From: Symbiodinium natans
Lineage: Eukaryota; Sar; Dinophyceae; Suessiales; Symbiodiniaceae
DNA: 39,587 nt
Assembly (NCBI GenBank): GCA_905221605.1
Contig: CAJNDS010002290.1
Location: 1,365,001-1,404,587, forward strand
Reading direction: 5' to 3'
Shown here: piece by piece, positions 1 through 8,558 of the stretch
Numbering within the stretch: the stretch's first letter is position 1
How the letters are laid out: each line of letters starts with the position of its first letter
The notes under the pieces: model-generated
What the model was told of the DNA's origin: nothing
Databases searched by the model: none
What the model saw: the letters and a program-made list of their open reading frames with translations, nothing else
Translations under genes and position numbers: made by a program

Positions 1-66
1 CCACCCTCAAAACCACCCTCAACCCTACATCCTAAACTTTAAGCCCAAAACCCTAAACCCTAAATC
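1..66 (-). repeat. Degenerate CCCTAAA tract
   Basis: About 60 bases of CCCTAAA variants at the window start. It ends ATCGCAG, a possible acceptor; the next codons read KHGSEDIVLSWATG. Confidence 0.75.
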
Positions 67-177
67 GCAGAAAACACGGTTCGGAGGACATCGTTCTCTC
101 CTGGGCCACCGGGGCTAGGGCCTGAGCTTTAGGGCTTCAGGCTTCGGGTCCGAGTTTGCAACTTCCAAGACCTCATA

Positions 178-249
178 CTGCTATTTCCGTAAGAACCCCA
201 AGATTTTTGTTTTTTTTTTTTTGGGGGGGGGTTCTTAAGCACATAGTAG
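178..249. mobile_element. Inverted-repeat element, family with CTACTATTTGC ends
   Basis: A 72-base element with 22-base ends matching at 18 of 22 positions (left 178-199, right 228-249). The interior is poly-T then poly-G. It shares ends with 2226-2333 and 32674-32766. No transposase; MITE-like or introner-like. Confidence 0.6.
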
Positions 250-388
250 CCTAAGCATCCGCCTAAACTTTAATCTAAACTTCGGTTGCTTTCAAGGTGC
301 TCAGGGTGTGACGGAACGACCTGAGAAGTGACGCTCCAGGACCAGCAAGTCTGATCCTGCATAACTGGAATGCCAAGTACAGGGGCGC

Positions 389-423
389 AAAACCCTAAAC
401 CCTTAAACCCTATAACCCTATAA
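389..423 (-). repeat. Short degenerate CCCTAAA tract
   Basis: Four to five units (CCCTAAA, CCTTAAA, CCCTATAA). The following island 424-502 is open in one frame (SGEWFWYGFQSDSRTDPKAK) up to a GTTTAG donor. Confidence 0.7.
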
Positions 424-502
424 TGGGACAGACGGAGAAGTGGTGAGTGGTTCTGGTATGGGTTTCAGAGCGACTCCCGAACCGACCCCAAGGCGAAGGC
501 CA

Positions 503-568
503 TTTGGGTTTAGGGTTTAGGGTTTAGGGTTTACGGTTTAGGGTTTGGGGTTTAGGGTTTAGGGTTGA
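503..568 (+). repeat. TTTAGGG array
   Basis: About nine units with single-base variants. It starts TGG|GTTTAG and ends TTGAG, so it could be a whole intron between exon-like islands 424-502 and 569-710. Confidence 0.85.
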
Positions 569-710
569 GAGCCCAAAGTGCGCTTTCACGCCGATGCGAC
601 CGAAGCCCTCCTTCTCGACCGCCAAGCCCCAAAGTCGCCCCCGAGGTGCTCACGGACGGCGTGGTGCTCTGCAAGGATGAGCAGCGACCCCGGACTGGCA
701 TCAGAAAAAG

Positions 711-778
711 GGCTTAGGGTTTCGGGTTTAGGGTTTAGGGTTTAGGGTTTAGGTTTAGGGTTTAGGGTTTAGGGTTTT
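711..778 (+). repeat. TTTAGGG array
   Basis: About nine units, one of six bases. The island before it (569-710) is open in shifting frames (KVAPEVLTDGVVLCKDEQRP), suggesting an exon with a frame problem. Confidence 0.85.
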
Positions 779-944
779 GCGGTGTCTGAGTGAGCCGAGG
801 GTTAGGTTTGGGGTCAACTCCCACAGAAGCCCCAACGAAAACCTGACTCGCCCTAACAGGAACACTTTTCACTTGAGAAAGCGCGTGTTCTGTCCGGCTG
901 GATCTGAGCTCTCAAGGCCCTTCCGGCTCTCACCCGCCACCTTG

Positions 945-1051
945 AGGGTTTAGGGTTTAGGGTTTAGGGTTTAGGGTTTAGGGTTTAGGGTTTAGGGTTT
1001 AGGGTTTAGGGTTTAGGGTTTAGGGTTTAGGGTTTAGGGTTTAGGGTTTAG
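945..1051 (+). repeat. Pure TTTAGGG array, about 15 units
   Basis: An uninterrupted run of TTTAGGG. The purity suggests recent origin compared with the degenerate tracts. Confidence 0.95.
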
Positions 1052-2225
1052 TCGAGTCCTCTGCTTTCCCGGGCCCCGTAGACACTTTAAACCAAAAAGG
1101 GCAACCTTTTTATTCCCAGGTTACAGTTGGGTCTAGAAGCTCTAAATTCGCTCAACGAGTCGGATTTAGGGTTTAGGTTTTCGGCCTAAGCACTACGGAG
1201 ATATCGAGCACGTGTGCCTGTCAAGGCGGGGCGACTACTTTCGCTGGTCCTGGGCTCAAAATCGACGGCAGGTCCATAGTTGCTCAGTGTCAGTCCCATG
1301 GGCTCTCTTTCTGCAAGTAGGGCTACAAATACCTTAGTACAGGCTACAGTCTACTGCAACTTTGCTGTTAACTTTTATAAGAGCCGGACAGACTTCATGT
1401 ATGCGGAGTGTGAGGAAGTGTCGGTGGCAGTGTTGAAAAAATCCTTCAACTAAGATCTTGCACCCAAAGATATTCAGCACCCCTCACGTAGAACCCTGCC
1501 TTTCCTGGGCGTTTGATCCTTGAGATATGGTTCGGACCTGCAACTATCGTGGTTGGGTTTAGCAAGCGTAGGACAGTATGGGACTGAGCCTAGAGGTTCA
1601 GGGTTTCGGGGGTGCCATGGGCAGATTCTCCGCAGCTCTGTGAGGTTGGCGCGGATCGTGCTCTACGACATGCTGGACGAAGATGTGCTCCAGGTGGCAA
1701 TGTGCTTCAGGGGTTGATTCGAGAATAGAAAATATAGAGTTTTCGGTACCCCCTAATCCCTAATTATCAGATCCTTATGAAGCCATGGAACGTTAATTGT
1801 TTAGGGTCCCACAAGCCTACCCTAGGGTTGGGATAAGGTGCGCATGCTTAAGGTTGAGCAGCTCCCTTGTCATGCACTGGCCGATAGACTGCTTAACCAT
1901 GCACTTCAGGGCATGGCCATGCATGGCCCACGCCACTACAGGGGTGACCAGTGGTGAAGCAGATATCTGGCCCAAGCTCAGGGTTCGGGACTTCCTGCTG
2001 TTGAGATTCTGGGCGACTGATGTGCCCAAACCCTCGAGACTCTAGCCCATTCGAAGAGAAGTGCTGTGTGCTTTCAGAACAGGGTGGAGGGAACCCTGTA
2101 TCCTAAATCGGGGTCCTTGTTGGTTGTGATTTTACATTCTTGTCCTATCAAATTCCCAATAAGGGATAACAATGAAAATTTCTAATATAACCCCAACAAT
2201 GAAGCAGAAATCCTACAACCTAAAT

Positions 2226-2333
2226 CTACTATTTGCTTCAGAACCCCCCAAAAAATAAAGAACAACAATCCCTATATTGCGCTTATAATGAAGAATATGT
2301 TTCGTTTTTGGGAGGTTCTTATGCAAATAGTAG
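2226..2333. mobile_element. Inverted-repeat element, second copy of the CTACTATTTGC family
   Basis: A 108-base element. The left end CTACTATTTGCTTCAGAACC matches the right end at 19 of 22 positions. The ends extend inward as GAACCC then poly-A. Clearest member of the family. No coding capacity. Confidence 0.65.
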
Positions 2334-2587
2334 AAACCCGTAACCGTTGCCTGCAGTGCAGGAGCGCGCCAAGTCCCGTGGAAGCTCCCGGGGTGACAAG
2401 GACGCTGCAAGGAGGGTTCTCGGGGCGAAAAGGGATCTGTCGAGCCTGCACTAAAGCAGTTTAAGGAGTTCACCATGGAACCCGAAACCTCGCAAGCGCT
2501 AACCCTCAAGTCCCCGATGTATAATTCTTTCGTTTGTAACTTGTTCTGGTAGCCCTCCCCGTCCTCGTCCCAACCTCCCCCTGACAG

Positions 2588-3555
2588 TCCGATAAGCAAA
2601 CAAAGTGTGAGGCACGAGGTGTTTCTGACAACAGCGGTGGGGGGGGGGGGGGGGGGGGGGGGGTGAAGTTCAAATTTGTCAATACAAGTCGGGTCAAGCT
2701 GAAGACCTGTGATGGTCACAGAGTCCCTGCCACGCCTGGCAATGAGATCAACCCAGATCTCTGTGCTTGCGCTCTGTTGCTCGGCGGCACCAACTCGATG
2801 TGGAGGAAGACTTCATCTAAGTCTTGGCCGCCATTTATTGTTAGTCTGTCTGCATGTAAACCTTTACATCCTAATATAACTTCGCCTGTAATTTCTGCTT
2901 TGGCAACGGACCTTATCATCAAATGTTCAATACTACAGGAAACCATGCATAACGCGAGTCAGCACCGTCGAAGCACCCCGCTTTTGTTACGCGTGTTCGA
3001 CCACAAGTTGTTAAGAAGTACTGTAGGGTCTTGGGTTTAGGGTTTAGGGTTTAGGGCCGTTTAGGGTCCCTTGCAAAGTAAAGGGTAGTCCCAGGTGCCA
3101 GAGCCTTGGGGGTTTCTGGGTTGAGGTCTGCACGACAGTTGCTGGGGCCAAAAATGGACCGTGCCCTGGTCGGGCCAATTCCCAGCGCATGAAAGTTATG
3201 TTCTCCAACAACCTCCAGAATTCGCCGGGAGGAAAAAGCACTCTTCGGCGGGCTGTTGGGGAAGGGGCTAGAAATGTGCCCTAAACCCTAAACCCTAAAC
3301 CTTAAACCCCAAACCCTACACCCTAAACCCTAAAGGGTCAGTTTTGTTTGGGGGATGGGCTCGCCGTCGGCAGGACCCTAAACCCTAAGTCGTACACCCG
3401 AAGCTTGGCTGGCTAGCTCCCTCTCCTCTCCCAGCTGTAGTTTCTGCATTACCCGCAAGAAAATCGGGGCCGGGGGGGGGGGGGGGGAGTCAGACTATCC
3501 CAGGAAACATGTCGCACGATTCCGGGGCACTTTTTTTAAATCTGCGCGTTCCTAG
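2588..3555 (+). CDS. Four-exon candidate gene, unknown product, glycine tracts
   Basis: I do not recognise this protein. Proposed exons are 2588-3034, 3126-3275, 3342-3373 and 3435-3555 (TAG at 3553), together 249 codons. The first exon follows a pyrimidine-rich acceptor ending at 2587 and stays open for 149 codons. The introns are GT-AG (3035-3125, with TTTAGGG units), GT-AG (3276-3341, mostly CCCTAAA units) and GA-AG (3374-3434), in phases 0, 0 and 2. Two poly-G runs (2639-2663 and 3472-3487) fall in frame as glycine tracts. The second exon reads like real protein (RMKVMFSNNLQNSPGGK). Exons may exist further upstream. Competing reading: a - strand open frame at 2716-2946 (76 codons) also looks protein-like. 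The splice sites are my choice; no domain supports them. Confidence 0.42.
3279..3390 (-). repeat. Two CCCTAAA tracts
   Basis: Tracts at 3279-3335 and 3374-3390, separated by the 32-base proposed exon 3342-3373. They form introns 2 and 3 of the 2588-3555 model. Confidence 0.8.
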
Positions 3556-3635
3556 TCGGATGAACATTTCGGTGCAAGATCGCTTTTCTTCCTATGAAAG
3601 ACTGTGTCGATGGGGGGGAGCATCCGAACTACGAA

Positions 3636-3668
3636 GCCTAAACCACAAACCCCAAACCCTAAACCCTC
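3636..3668 (-). repeat. Short CCCTAAA tract
   Basis: Four variant units starting GCCTAAACC, a possible GC donor. Confidence 0.7.
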
Positions 3669-4603
3669 GGTCCTGAAGAGCGCAAGGATGGCGGACCCAA
3701 TAACCAGACTTCGCAGCAGTCAAAGGCCACAGGGGTTAGCTTTGAACGTAATTTTCAGTGTTTCTGACCCCTTTATCCCTCTAGAATCCTTATACAGCCT
3801 TAAAATTTTCAATTCTTAGAGGGCCCTAAACCGACCCCAGGCCAGGGACAGGGATGGAAATTCACGGTTGAGGTTCAGGCCAGATGCAGGGTTGTGGGAT
3901 TAGGGTTTCACGGGGGGTGTCGTTTCTGATTCAGGGTTGCTGGTTTAGAGGGCTTGTCTTGAATTTAGTCTTTCTGAGTGTTGTGGTTACATTGCTTTGT
4001 CTCTAGTTACGCCAGTTTGTTGATGAAACTGTGGCGACCGGCTGTGCACACCAGTCCCAAACCAGAAATGGAGAAATGACTGACAAGCCCGGCAAAACGT
4101 GGCCCAGAAACACAACACGAGATATGGGTTCAGAAGCCTTTTAATGCCCCAAACCTTGGAGCGCGAGATTGGCGCAGAAACTTTCAAGCCTCAAGAAGAG
4201 ATGTTGGCCGCACCCTAGATGAGCTTCTGTTTTGTGTGAGGGTTTGCGCCTAGGGGGGGGGGGGAAGGGGTCCACACTCCCAGCCCTCTGCCTTTCTGCA
4301 TGGAGATACACGCTAAGCCCTAAACCCTAACGCTGAATGGAGATGCTCGCGCAAACACCCAAAGGAGAAGTTGCCTGAAACCACAACCATACAGCGAAAA
4401 AGCTCCGAAAAGCCGCGGCCTTCCTTTGGCTTAGTGTTTCGATGAGAAACCCCACATATGCGGTCTGGTTTTACTTGTGGTGGTGGCTTAGAAAGGCCAA
4501 TGATCCAATTGTGGCGCCAACGAACATCGTGAGGCCAGTGGCGGCAGCAAGCGGATGAGCTTTCTTCAAGCACTGCCGGGGTGCCAGGCTTTCTTCGCTG
4601 CTG

Positions 4604-4637
4604 TAAACCCTAACCCTAAACCCTAAACCCTAAACCT
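4604..4637 (-). repeat. Short CCCTAAA tract
   Basis: Five units, begins GTAAACCC (possible GT donor). It lies just before the 4648 ATG. Confidence 0.8.
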
Positions 4638-4647
4638 CAACATTCTC

Positions 4648-4931
4648 ATGGTGCGACTCTTGGGGCTTCCGACTCAGGTTCGACTTCTGAATGCGCATCA
4701 AGGTTAGTATTCCATCTCTTTCTAGGGTTTAGGGTTAAGGGTTGAGGGTTTAGGGTTTAGGGTTTAGGAGCCTTTGTTACCCAAGAGTGTCACAAAGGAC
4801 CACTAGACTCCGAGCACCAGGCAAAAGGCTCCACTCAGAGAGGCCCGATGCCTTTTCCAGAGCCAAAACTCCCCGACTCCAAGTTCCTCGCAAAGCAGGG
4901 CATGCAATGTGTCCAGAGTGAGCTGAGATGA
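4648..4931 (+). CDS. Two-exon small candidate gene, unknown product
   Basis: Proposed exons are 4648-4702 and 4768-4931 (TGA at 4929). The ATG at 4648 opens MVRLLGLPTQVRLLNAHQ. The donor is CAAG|GTTAGT at 4703 and the acceptor is TTTAG|GA at 4767. The 65-base intron is made almost wholly of TTTAGGG units. The junction is phase 1 and the downstream frame continues as AFVTQECHKGPLDSEHQ and ends KFLAKQGMQCVQSELR. This is one of the cleaner joins in the window. The frame is also open upstream of the ATG into a CCCTAAA tract, so the true start may lie in another exon. A GTGAGC donor at 4918 could replace the stop. No family recognised. Confidence 0.45.
4723..4768 (+). repeat. TTTAGGG array forming a proposed intron
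   Basis: Six units; the array fills most of the 4703-4767 intron. Confidence 0.85.
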
Positions 4932-4938
4932 ACATAGG

Positions 4939-4980
4939 CTTTAGGGTTTAGGGTTTAGGGTTTAGGGTTTAGGGTTTAGG
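4939..4980 (+). repeat. TTTAGGG array
   Basis: Six pure units ending TTTAG|G at the next exon-like island. Confidence 0.9.
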
Positions 4981-5100
4981 AAGTTTGCCGCAAAAGCCCT
5001 CGACGCTCCTCACAGCTTCGAGCAACCACCCGCGAAGCTCAAAACACCGAAGTCTTTGGGACCACTTCGACCTGAGCCCCTAAACTCTGCAAACCCTAAG
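4980..5100 (+). CDS. Exon-like island between two arrays
   Basis: This island starts right after a TTTAGGG array (acceptor TTTAG|G at 4979) and ends with AAG|GC, a GC donor running into a CCCTAAA array. One frame is open throughout and protein-like, beginning KFAAKALDAPHSFEQPPAKL. It could be the next exon after the 4768-4931 segment if a donor at 4925 (CT|GA) is used, but I could not find an in-frame acceptor after 5152. Function unknown. Confidence 0.27.
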
Positions 5101-5152
5101 GCCCGAAACCCTAAACCCTAAACCCTAAACCCTAAACCCTAAACCCTAAACC
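5091..5152 (-). repeat. CCCTAAA array
   Basis: Eight units, starting AAG|GC and ending ACCAG, consistent with a GC-AG intron although the downstream frame stops at once. Confidence 0.88.
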
Positions 5153-5253
5153 AGTGACCTTAAAGTCTAGACGGCAATAAGCTGAAGCCTCCATGCCATG
5201 CAAAGCCTCTGCCCCGCAGCGCTAGAGAAAGCCCGAAACACTAAAGAATAGTC

Positions 5254-5352
5254 TAGGGTTTAGGGTTTAGGGTTTAGGGTTTAGGGTTTAGGGTTTAGGG
5301 TTTAGGGTTTAGGGTTTAGGGTTTAGGGTTTAGGGTTTAGGGTTTAGGGTTA
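5254..5352 (+). repeat. Pure TTTAGGG array, about 14 units
   Basis: An uninterrupted run that changes abruptly at 5353 into AT-rich DNA. Confidence 0.95.
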
Positions 5353-5656
5353 ATAAAATAAAGAATAATAGTAGGAATTCAATAGGGATCATAGCAGCAG
5401 TAGTGCTATAGCGTAAGCATCATATAATAGGAGTAGTACTACAATTTCATGAATCAGAAGAAGATATTGTCATTTCATAACATCACACACTGCAAAGCCC
5501 CTATGTCACAGTATTATTCCGTATAGTAAGTTTTGTTTTGCTATATTCATAACATAATCATAAAATAATTCATGACATAATCATAAATACTCGCAAGATA
5601 ATCCTACATAGTGACCATACAATCATAAAATAATCATCATGCAATCATAAAATAAC
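5353..5656. other. AT-rich island with a 13-base repeat
   Basis: Base composition shifts sharply to AT-rich compared with the rest. AATCATAAAATAA occurs at 5556, 5621 and 5643, with a shorter copy at 5579. No open frame. It may be a separate insertion, or an origin-like or structural element; the function is unknown. Confidence 0.6.
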
Positions 5657-5770
5657 GCTCTGGCGCCCTCTCAGGTCTGCAGCCTCGGCATCTTTGGGTT
5701 CTCAGCAGTCTGCTGCCCAGGTGTTGGAATTCTCGCTCTGAATCCCTAAATGCCCGGAATCCCTTGAGTC

Positions 5771-5814
5771 AGGGTGTAGGGTTTAGGGTTTGGGGTTTGG
5801 GGTTTGGGGTTTAG
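5771..5814 (+). repeat. TTTAGGG/TTTGGGG array
   Basis: Six units, three of them the TTTGGGG variant. It ends TTTAG at the exon starting 5815. Confidence 0.85.
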
Positions 5815-6001
5815 GAACCCACAACCGCAGGCGGCATTTAGCTCCCGGACATTTGGGCTCTGCATCTCTCCGAAAAGAAGACTCAATGCTGAAGCTCCTG
5901 CGGGGCCAGCAAAGGAAGCACAGAAGCTCCTGACACTCAAGCGTGCTGGTGGACTCCACAAGGGGCAAGTCAAGATGGCACTCGTCAACCAAACAGTGTA
6001 A
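5815..6001 (+). CDS. Terminal exon of an unknown gene
   Basis: The exon begins just after TTTAG at 5814, the end of a TTTAGGG/TTTGGGG array, and runs open for 61 codons to TAA at 5999-6001. The text is lysine- and alanine-rich and helical in character (KRRLNAEAPAGPAKEAQKLL, then HKGQVKMALVNQTV). No family is recognised. The preceding exon is probably within 5651-5745, where two frames are open (one reads SAASASLGSQQSAAQVLEF), but I could not fix the junction. The stop lies only 30 bases before the ATG at 6031, which suggests closely packed genes on the same strand. Two - strand frames overlap it (5746-6015) and look like shadows because they read through the telomere-like repeat as proline. 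Confidence 0.38.
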
Positions 6002-6030
6002 GCATTCAAACACACATCGCTCTTGGCCGC

Positions 6031-6234
6031 ATGGCCGAGTGTGGAGCAGCTGCTGTGGCTGGTGAAGAGGACCCCCCAGCGGCCGAATCAGAGCGAAAGG
6101 TACCGGACTGGAAGCAGGACACGGGTCACTTCTGGCTGTTGAGTGTCTTTTTGGGATTCCCCCTGCTCGTTGTCACGCTGGTTCGCCGGTGCACTGGCGA
6201 AACTCTGGCCTATCCCGATCTCAGCTGGAAATAG
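6031..6234 (+). CDS. Possible first exon of sulfotransferase gene, membrane anchor
   Basis: The frame starts at ATG 6031 (MAECGAAAVAGEEDPP) and ends at TAG 6232. An acidic N-terminus is followed by an 18-residue hydrophobic stretch at about residues 34-51 (FWLLSVFLGFPLLVVTLV) and then RR. That is the layout of a type II signal anchor, which Golgi sulfotransferases usually have. This is inference: the link to the catalytic exon rests on position and strand only. Several GT, GC and GA donors in phase 0 lie between 6170 and 6225 and could join the acceptor TTGTAG|GTG at 6692. A TAGAAA triplet repeat (6229-6248) and a degenerate repeat tract (6301-6330) would then lie in the intron. Confidence 0.38.
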   Translation: MAECGAAAVAGEEDPPAAESERKVPDWKQDTGHFWLLSVFLGFPLLVVTLVRRCTGETLAYPDLSWK

Positions 6235-6692
6235 AAATAGAAATAGAATGTATGCGACGTCAACCTGTGCTTATGTAGATGCGGTTGGACGCTCAGCTGG
6301 AAACCCAAAAGCCCAAAGCCCAAACCCCTATGAACCCTCTTAACTTAGCTTCCCTAAATCCTACAATAGGCAACCTCGAACTCCCGGCCCTGCAAAAGGT
6401 ATCCAGAGAGCTTTCAGGGTAAGGGCTTGGGGTAGTACTAACAATATCGAAGCCTCCCTCTGAGCCCTGAACCCTAGAAATCCCCCAGGAGAAGCGAGAG
6501 GCTCTATTGAGCTTTGTGCATCGGCTAATCGTTTGCTCGAAACCAATGGGGCTTCAGCACGGCTAGGAAAGAAATTGGCTGGGCCAATGAGAAGAAGGAT
6601 CGGTGACAAGGCGGAAAAAGGTGGCATAGGTGAGCAAGTAACCCGGAAACGGCGACTCAGCAAGAACATAAATGGATAAACCTGAGTTGTAG

Positions 6693-6845
6693 GTGGATGA
6701 TGTGGATATTGTGGATCAGAACTCATCTGCGCCAGGACAGCTGGCCGTGTACATGGGAGCGATGGGAGCGGTGGGAGCGGTGGGAGCGGTGGGGGCGGGG
6801 CTGGTGGCACACGAGCTCGGAGTGGAGCTGGTCGCGCACTTGGGA
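6693..6845 (+). CDS. Exon-like segment out of frame with the sulfotransferase domain
   Basis: After a possible acceptor (TTGTAG, ending 6692) one frame reads 51 codons to TGA 6846: an acidic start (VDDVDIVDQNSSAPGQLAVY), a glycine-alanine-valine run coded by a 9-base repeat (GGAGCGGTG units, 6753-6795), then AHELGVELVAHLG. This reads more like protein than the overlapping frame that continues into the sulfotransferase, which gives a WERWERWER run here. Removing one G from the GGG at 6842-6844 would fuse this segment to the catalytic frame. It may therefore be the true upstream coding part, broken by an indel or a sequence error. Confidence 0.35.
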
Positions 6846-7593
6846 TGAAGACAAGGACCACGACTACTCCGTGGTCTACGACGCCCGCACGTGCGAGACG
6901 CGTCTGGGAAGGAGCGTTGCACCAGCAACTCGGAAGCTGGTGGTGGCACTCGGAATGCCCAACACGGGCACCACGTCTTTGCACGAGGCATTCATGTCAG
7001 CGGGCTTGTACTCTGTACGCTGGGCCTTGGATGCCGGTTTGGACTCCAAGAAAGACAGGCAGCTGCGACTTTGGGGCAAGAATTCCGAACACCGACTGGT
7101 GGGAAGACTGATTGAACAAGCCGTGAGCGAGCGCAAAGAGCCCCTGGCATATCTTCCGTATGTGGATGCCTTGGCCGAGATGAGCGGCATGTTTTGGGAA
7201 GATGAGCACCAGACCACGGTCCAGGCATATTTCCCTCAAATGGTCCACTTAGAGGCGCTGGTTGAAGCCTACCCCCACGCGTACTTCATCTTGAATGTGA
7301 TGGACCTGGCTGCTTGGGTCGAGTCTGTGAACGGCCACAACGACCTGCGCAAGCGTTTCGAGTGTGCGGATCTCCCTGGCTTGCCGGCCGGAGTCGGCAC
7401 GAAGGATGAGGAGCTTACGGCTTGGGTGGCGGCGCATCACGAGCGCGTGCTGACCTTGCTTCCTCGTCGAAACGTCAAGCTGTTGCATTTCAACATCGAC
7501 ATCCATGGCTCGCAGGAGCTGAGCGACTTCCTCGGGTGTTCTGTCAAGTGGTCCAGATTCAATGAGACGAAGAAGCTAGTGAAGAAGCCTTGA
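6697..7593 (+). CDS. P-loop sulfotransferase family protein
   Basis: This is the only gene here that I can assign to a family. The 298-codon frame has a 5'-phosphosulfate-loop-like motif at residues 86-95 (GMPNTGTTSL). A 3'-phosphate-binding-like strand lies at about 192-211 (YPHAYFILNVMDLAAW, then a serine). The typical end follows: a strand with LLHFNID, a helix with LSDFLGC, and an asparagine-glutamate-threonine near the C-terminus. About 220 residues from position 78 match the usual catalytic domain length. Such enzymes move sulfate from PAPS to sugars, proteins or small molecules, often in the Golgi lumen. Two things are odd. The basic residue normally found in the first loop is asparagine (N89), and the arginine of the second is methionine (M202), so activity is uncertain. 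The first 50 residues are probably not the real N-terminus: they come from a repeat read in the wrong frame. Confidence 0.72.
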   Translation: MMWILWIRTHLRQDSWPCTWERWERWERWERWGRGWWHTSSEWSWSRTWDEDKDHDYSVVYDARTCETRLGRSVAPATRKLVVALGMPNTGTTSLHEAFMSAGLYSVRWALDAGLDSKKDRQLRLWGKNSEHRLVGRLIEQAVSERKEPLAYLPYVDALAEMSGMFWEDEHQTTVQAYFPQMVHLEALVEAYPHAYFILNVMDLAAWVESVNGHNDLRKRFECADLPGLPAGVGTKDEELTAWVAAHHERVLTLLPRRNVKLLHFNIDIHGSQELSDFLGCSVKWSRFNETKKLVKKP

Positions 7594-7739
7594 TAAAAGC
7601 TGTTGCAAACCTGGTCGCCTGGGGGGAGGGCGACTCCAACGTGTCGCGGCCGAGTGGCACGGTGGATTGTAACCTATTTCGCGTCGTCCCGACAGCAACT
7701 GCTCTGGCCGCGATGTGCGGCATTGCGACATACAAAATC

Positions 7740-7744
7740 AGGAG

Positions 7745-7775
<31 letters not shown>

Positions 7776-7910
7776 CTCGCTCTCGCTCTCTTCCCTCTTC
7801 CTCTCTCACCTGTTCTACTTATTTTTCATTGTAATGCTTGTCGGTTTATCTGCTCTCTTTCTCTTCTCCTTTCTCTCTCTTCTTCTCTCTCTCCCTCCCT
7901 CTGGCTATCC
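7740..7910 (+). repeat. (CT)n microsatellite after the sulfotransferase gene
   Basis: A long CT dinucleotide run at about 7744-7772 grades into CTCTCG and mixed pyrimidine text up to about 7910. It lies 150 bases after the stop, in the presumed 3' UTR or flank. The serine-leucine open frames across it are artefacts of the repeat. Confidence 0.9.
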
Positions 7911-8200
7911 TTCTTTGTAGCCTATGGTCCGCACCGGTTTTGTTCTCTGGGTCAGGATGTTGCAAATGTGGTGCCACCCTAAACATACTAGACTGGGTCA
8001 GAGACGGCACAGGAATGATCCACAGATCCCGAAATCTTGACAACTCGGATAGAGAAACTAAAGATACCGAAGGTTGCGTGCAGAAGACTACAGCAGAAGA
8101 AAGCCACGCCCTAAACATTCTTTAGTCCCAAACCCCACTGCGGGCGCGTCCCTGAAGCCCCAAAGCAGCAAAGCTTCAAGTCCTGCCCCTTCGGATCCTC

Positions 8201-8314
8201 GCACCCTAAATCCTAAACCCGAAGCCCTAACCGGAAACCCTAACCCTAAACCCTTTAGGGTTTAGGGCTTAGGGCTTCGGGTTTAGGGTTTAGGGTCTAG
8301 GGTCTAGGGTTTAG
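8201..8314. repeat. Head-to-head telomere-like array
   Basis: CCCTAAA units (to 8250) meet TTTAGGG units (from 8254) with only CCC between, so the two halves can pair as a hairpin. It ends TTTAG at the exon 8315. Confidence 0.85.
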
Positions 8315-8416
8315 GACCCCAAACCGCTTTTTAAGGCTTACACCCAGGCCTTGAAGCATCTGATTCCGCCTGAGACATATCAACATGGCTGCCGCTTTTT
8401 TGCCAAGGACGGATAG
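8315..8416 (+). CDS. Exon, probably terminal, unknown product
   Basis: The frame starts at TTTAG|GAC (acceptor at 8314) in phase 0 and reads 33 codons to TAG 8414, with convincing text (FKAYTQALKHLIPPETYQHG). The stretch before it (8201-8314) is a head-to-head array, CCCTAAA units then TTTAGGG units, which I read as the intron. A GC donor at about 8201 would give phase 0, but two frames are open upstream and I cannot choose between them. Confidence 0.4.
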   Translation, partial: DPKPLFKAYTQALKHLIPPETYQHGCRFFAKDG

Positions 8417-8452
8417 CTTGAACGAGGCGCGCTGCTTCGGCCGTTATGGGCT

Positions 8453-8484
8453 CAGGGTTTCGGCTTAGGGTTTAGGGTTTAGGG
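8453..8484 (+). repeat. Short TTTAGGG tract
   Basis: Three to four units between exon-like islands. Confidence 0.75.
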
Positions 8485-8558
8485 CTGAGCGATCAGGCAG
8501 TTTCGGGGTTTAGGGCGCTCCCAGCCTCCCGGCCCCTGTCAGGCCAGGCTTCGTTTAA

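Noticed and set aside
1-66. A true chromosome end because of telomere repeats at the window start
   Set aside because: The tract is degenerate, and similar tracts in both orientations occur through the whole 39 kb, so these are internal.
1182-1337. A firm exon call (one frame reads RPKHYGDIEHVCLSRRGDYF)
   Set aside because: A second + frame over the same bases is equally protein-like and no junction could be tested.
6361-6984. 207-codon - strand open frame
   Set aside because: Its proline-leucine text is the antisense of the GGAGCGGTG repeat, and it overlaps the sulfotransferase gene.
7590-7982. Open frames of serine and leucine after the sulfotransferase
   Set aside because: They are the (CT)n microsatellite read in three frames.
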